A stretch of 10,984 nucleotides of DNA, taken from the NCBI GenBank assembly GCA_946803715.1, contig CAMPET010000684.1, positions 1-10,984 on the forward strand, read 5' to 3'. Source of the stretch: Beroe ovata (lineage: Eukaryota; Ctenophora; Nuda; Beroida; Beroidae). The notes under the pieces were generated by a model. It searched no databases. It was not told the origin of the DNA and saw nothing but the letters and a program-made list of their open reading frames with translations. Shown one piece after another: positions 8,848-10,984 of this stretch. Made by a program: the position numbers and the translations under genes. How positions within the stretch are numbered: the stretch's first letter is position 1; the number at the start of each line of letters is the position of its first letter.

Positions 8848-8959
8848 ACAGTACACAGAGAAAAGTAGAGATCGATATATGCTTCAGCTTGTGTGACGGA
8901 CAGAGATAACAGAGGGGACGCGGACCTTGATATAATTTTCCAATTCTCTACAGTTTGAC
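8847..8959 (+). ncRNA. Candidate non-coding leader exon (5' UTR or lncRNA) ending at a strong donor
   Basis: The segment ends at GTTTGAC/GTAAGTATG (GT at 8960-8961), a near-perfect U1-type donor on the plus strand. It carries only a five-residue upstream frame (ATG CTT CAG CTT GTG TGA), so it would be a leader exon. The transcript would run towards, and possibly antisense to, the catenin gene. I could not place the matching acceptor exon. Confidence is low because neither end is confirmed. Confidence 0.33.
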
Positions 8960-8961
8960 GT

Positions 8962-9760
8962 AAGTATGACGTTTAGATTGGTACCAAAACGTTAGTGTTG
9001 CACATGGGAAAAATAAATGAAATTAACGGAATAAATTGATGGCTTTACTCAGTTCTTCAATGAGCACAAATTTTTTTACATGATACATGACATAAAGGTG
9101 TGTTTGAGGATCAAGTTCCAGTTTCAATTTTCGATTTGATAATTTTAGCTCATTTACCATAAGAAACAGCTTTTGTTGGGTGAACGATGGAAAATATTAA
9201 AAACTCATCAAGAGTTCCATTCATAATGTAAACTGCATATCATTTAAGTTAAAAATCAAATCTAAACAATTTTACAACCTAATATTTGTCACTAGTATTG
9301 TCGTGGCATGATATCATACAGTTACACTGACATAAAGAGGTCCGTATTATCACTTGTTCTGAACTTGGGTTCAAAATGGGAATCGAAGTTGAACTTCTAG
9401 AAGTAAGGAAGTAGAATGCCCAATGTCAGGACGACAATATGTGACTCGCTGCACAATACGCATAGCGAGATTTCAAGTTCGTTTTCAATATCAGTATCTT
9501 GGATTGTTCCCGTGTGCGGTCAAACTCAATAAGTGAAAAGTCAATAGCAATGCTGGATTATGGATTACGTTAGCTCAAGCGATTATAATCAACATTTGAA
9601 ATTGAAATTCGTTTTCAATTTCCAATAATGTGAAAGATTGCGAGCTGATATTCAACTTATTGTCTCCTTATTCATATTATCTGTTAACAATACATATAAA
9701 ATAAAAAAAGCATAATCAACATCAAATATTAAATTCCATAATGTTTGCAGTTTTGCATGG
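8962..9760. other. AT-rich stretch with short inverted repeats, no gene seen
   Basis: No open frame with splice support was found on either strand. The stretch probably holds intron or intergenic sequence and the distal 3' UTR or downstream flank of the minus-strand catenin gene. It includes several variants of a TTCGTTTTCAAT-type motif (near 9480 and 9608) and the inverted repeat at 9598-9622. I saw no minus-strand AATAAA signal, only AATAA-type matches near 9669. Confidence 0.45.
9598..9622. repeat. Perfect 10-base inverted repeat
   Basis: GAAATTGAAA (9598-9607), spacer TTCGT, then TTTCAATTTC (9613-9622) form a perfect hairpin arm pair. Allowing one mismatch, it extends three bases further each side. 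A related GAAATTGAAATTGG occurs near 8766. It might be part of a small inverted-repeat element, but target-site duplications are not evident. Confidence 0.6.
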
Positions 9761-9882
9761 TGAGCGGCCCATGACGGAGTTCGGCTCCGCAGTACGCTGT
9801 CATCTCACATATGAGCGACGCGGACAACTCTTCTGATGAATTGGATGTTCCTAGAGCGATGAGACGTTGTCATAGTAACGAG

Positions 9883-9908
9883 CGTGACACCGAATTCATG
9901 GTGTCACG
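9883..9908 (-). other. 3' UTR stem-loop just after the catenin stop codon
   Basis: CGTGACACC (9883-9891) and GGTGTCACG (9900-9908) are perfectly complementary around an eight-base loop (GAATTCAT, 9892-9899). On the catenin transcript the stem begins 10 bases after the stop codon. It may be a 3' UTR structural element or a chance palindrome; the loop contains an EcoRI-type GAATTC palindrome. Confidence 0.5.
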
Positions 9909-9918
9909 ACGGTGTGTC

Positions 9919-10026
9919 TCAGACCCAGCTATCGGCAGCTCCGTAGTTGTGACTGGAGAGGGGATGGGAGGAGGGAGGAGCTAGGGACCGGGTTGGGAGA
10001 CTCTGACCACGACCCATGTCGTACTC
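9919..10026 (-). CDS. ctnnd: p120/delta-catenin homolog, last coding exon with DSWV PDZ-binding tail
   Basis: After the acceptor CTCCACACAG (ending 10027) the frame reads EYDMGRGQSLPTRSLAPP, then SSHPLSSHNYGAADSWV and TGA (9921-9919). The DSWV C-terminus is the class I PDZ-binding motif of delta-catenin and ARVCF, which binds PDZ scaffolds such as Erbin, densin and ZO-type proteins. Its presence at the stop strongly supports both the family assignment and this exon's frame. The exon begins in phase 0, matching either possible donor of the preceding exon (intron 10212-10027, 186 bases). A second AG after CCCCTCTCC (near 9955) could also act as an acceptor but would give phase 2, which does not match. 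Confidence 0.86.
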   Translation of the reverse strand, partial: EYDMGRGQSLPTRSLAPPSSHPLSSHNYGAADSWV

Positions 10027-10212
10027 CTGTGTGGAGATCAGGGGTGAGAGTAAGCTGAGCGCCAGTCGAAAATCAGCGACAAAATTCAACCAATAACCAG
10101 CGATCTAATTCTAACCCATGATAATAAGTACCCTCCCCCCCTAAGCACCATGATAATAAGAACCACTACCATGAGGTAAAAAACATACGGCCCCAGCTCG
10201 ACTATAACAAAC

Positions 10213-10536
10213 CTCTGCTCGGGTGAAAGTAGGGTCGTTATAGGACCTGCCCATAGTCGATGCGGCTCGTCCCATAGTCGGATGATCGCCACCTCGCCCG
10301 TGGATATTAGCCTCGTATCCAGACGGGCTGAGAACTCGTCTCGCAGCCGGTGACATACTCCCTGGTGACATAGCACCAGGTGACAATGCTCGGCCTGGTG
10401 ATCGGTGCCGGTTTCGGCTGGTCCGGTCGAGTCCAGTGTTATAACTCGCTTTGAACTGGTTGTTCGTCTCGTCGTATTCCAGACCGTCGGAGCGGTCAGG
10501 AGCGACGTGACGCTGCAACATGGCGATGTTCCATCC
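10213..10536 (-). CDS. ctnnd: p120/delta-catenin homolog, penultimate exon (post-armadillo SP-rich tail)
   Basis: This 108-codon, phase-0 exon starts after the acceptor CACCCCCCAG (ending 10537) with GGA TGG AAC (GWNIAML). With the preceding exon this gives KNE/GWN, matching the family's ELRKxxxxEGW at the end of the last armadillo repeat. The rest is a low-complexity cytoplasmic tail with five SP sites (RSPGRALSPGAMSPGSMSP, then RVLSPSG), a duplicated (P/S)TMGR(A/S) motif and basic residues, so it is a likely target of proline-directed kinases. The donor is ambiguous: GAG/GTTTGT (used here, ends 10213) or GCC/GTATGT 24 bases later, both phase 0. Reading through would add a short tail and stop at TAG (10143-10141), giving an isoform without DSWV. 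Confidence 0.84.
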
Positions 10537-10645
10537 CTGGGGGGTGATTACGTTAGTCCAACAACTGATCACTATGATGATGTTCATGTACCACCCCGTG
10601 TTCCCATGGTAATACGGGTAATCATTCCCTCCCCGCCGCGCATAC

Positions 10646-10773
10646 CTCATTCTTGATGCACTTTCTGAGCTCCCTGATTTCCCAGCAGGAAGCTAGAAGA
10701 CGGTTACTGATGTGGACACACTGTGCACTGTACACATCGGTAGAACGTGAGATCTCAACGAGACGGCCGATAC
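10646..10773 (-). CDS. ctnnd: p120/delta-catenin homolog, exon with the last armadillo helices
   Basis: This 128-base exon has a good acceptor (TTATCGCAG, ending 10774) and donor (AATGAG/GTATGC, GT at 10645-10644). It reads (G)IGRLVEISRSTDVYS..., then WEIRELRKCIKNE. It corresponds to the final armadillo repeat of p120-catenin/delta-catenin/ARVCF, where GIEKLV...ELRK...EGW is characteristic. These proteins bind the juxtamembrane segment of classical cadherins, stabilise them at the membrane and regulate Rho GTPases. Phases 1 (in) and 0 (out) agree with both neighbours. The downstream intron is 109 bases (10645-10537). Confidence 0.88.
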
Positions 10774-10925
10774 CTGCGATAACACAAGTGATTGGCTGAC
10801 GGATGTGAGTGAGATGCGCTGAGGGAAATCCGATATTATATGACAGAGAAACGATCACGTATAATCATAGCATCGCAGGAATTATAATCAACATAAATAT
10901 AATGCATTTTCATCTTCATGTTTAC

Positions 10926-10984
10926 CTCCGAGATCCTTGAGACGTTTCGCAGTCTCAGGGCAGCCGGACACGAGTTCCAGGAGA
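10926..10984 (-). CDS. ctnnd: p120/delta-catenin homolog, armadillo exon (truncated by window edge)
   Basis: The frame LLELVSGCPETAKRLKDLG ends at the donor CGGAG/GTAAAC (GT at 10925-10924). Its last G joins GT of the next exon to make Gly, phase 1, across a 152-base intron (10925-10774). The sequence matches the ENLEAAKKLRE.G-type helix before GIEKLV in the family's armadillo domain. The remainder of the armadillo domain and the N-terminus are outside the window to the right. Confidence 0.8.

Noticed and set aside
8169-8848. Minus-strand frames of 72-81 residues between 8169 and 8848.
   Set aside because: They overlap each other in different frames, lie in a TGT/GTA-rich low-complexity stretch and lack splice-site or domain support.
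1-10984. tRNA, rRNA, CRISPR arrays or bacterial operon signals.
   Set aside because: None seen. GT-AG introns and a metazoan catenin gene indicate an animal nuclear genome.

Overview
The window looks like nuclear DNA from an animal, probably an early-branching or marine invertebrate. The evidence is a p120/delta-catenin family gene, which is metazoan, GT-AG introns of only about 110 to 190 bases, and a large Helitron-associated DUF6570 protein gene of a kind common in sponges, cnidarians and molluscs. Compact introns fit a sponge best, but this is inference. Both recognisable genes lie on the minus strand.

Left half (1-7044): two diverged, same-orientation copies of one mobile-element-type gene. 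The right copy (7044 down to 2021) appears to be spliced from at least five exons with four short GT-AG introns whose phases (1, 2, 1, 0) agree throughout. It encodes three short basic exons of unknown origin, then a very basic exon with seven exact-length 17-residue repeats, then a 1077-codon exon. That last exon holds an N-terminal region, a CxxC...CxxC zinc ribbon, a DUF6570 domain, a Ser/Asp-rich linker and a cysteine-rich C-terminal region that I cannot assign. The left copy (2019 down to 1) is a second open frame that starts inside the same zinc-ribbon/DUF6570 area and runs off the left edge. The copies meet at a single 'n' (2020), where the right copy loses its C-terminus and the left copy its N-terminus. 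This is most likely an assembly join rather than a biological fusion. A second single 'n' is at 7060, next to the most upstream exon I can support.

Middle (7061-9760): AT-rich sequence without a supportable protein gene. It contains a TATA-like element on the minus strand (7642-7647), a paired E-box palindrome (8385-8418), short repeats, and a good TATA/leader-exon/splice-donor combination on the plus strand (8814-8961).

Right end (9919-10984): the last four coding exons of a p120/delta-catenin (CTNND/ARVCF-type) gene, with the end of the armadillo domain, an SP-rich tail and a C-terminal DSWV PDZ-binding motif before the stop. Its 5' part lies beyond the right edge. The two minus-strand genes show no functional link; the transposon-type gene simply lies downstream of the catenin gene.
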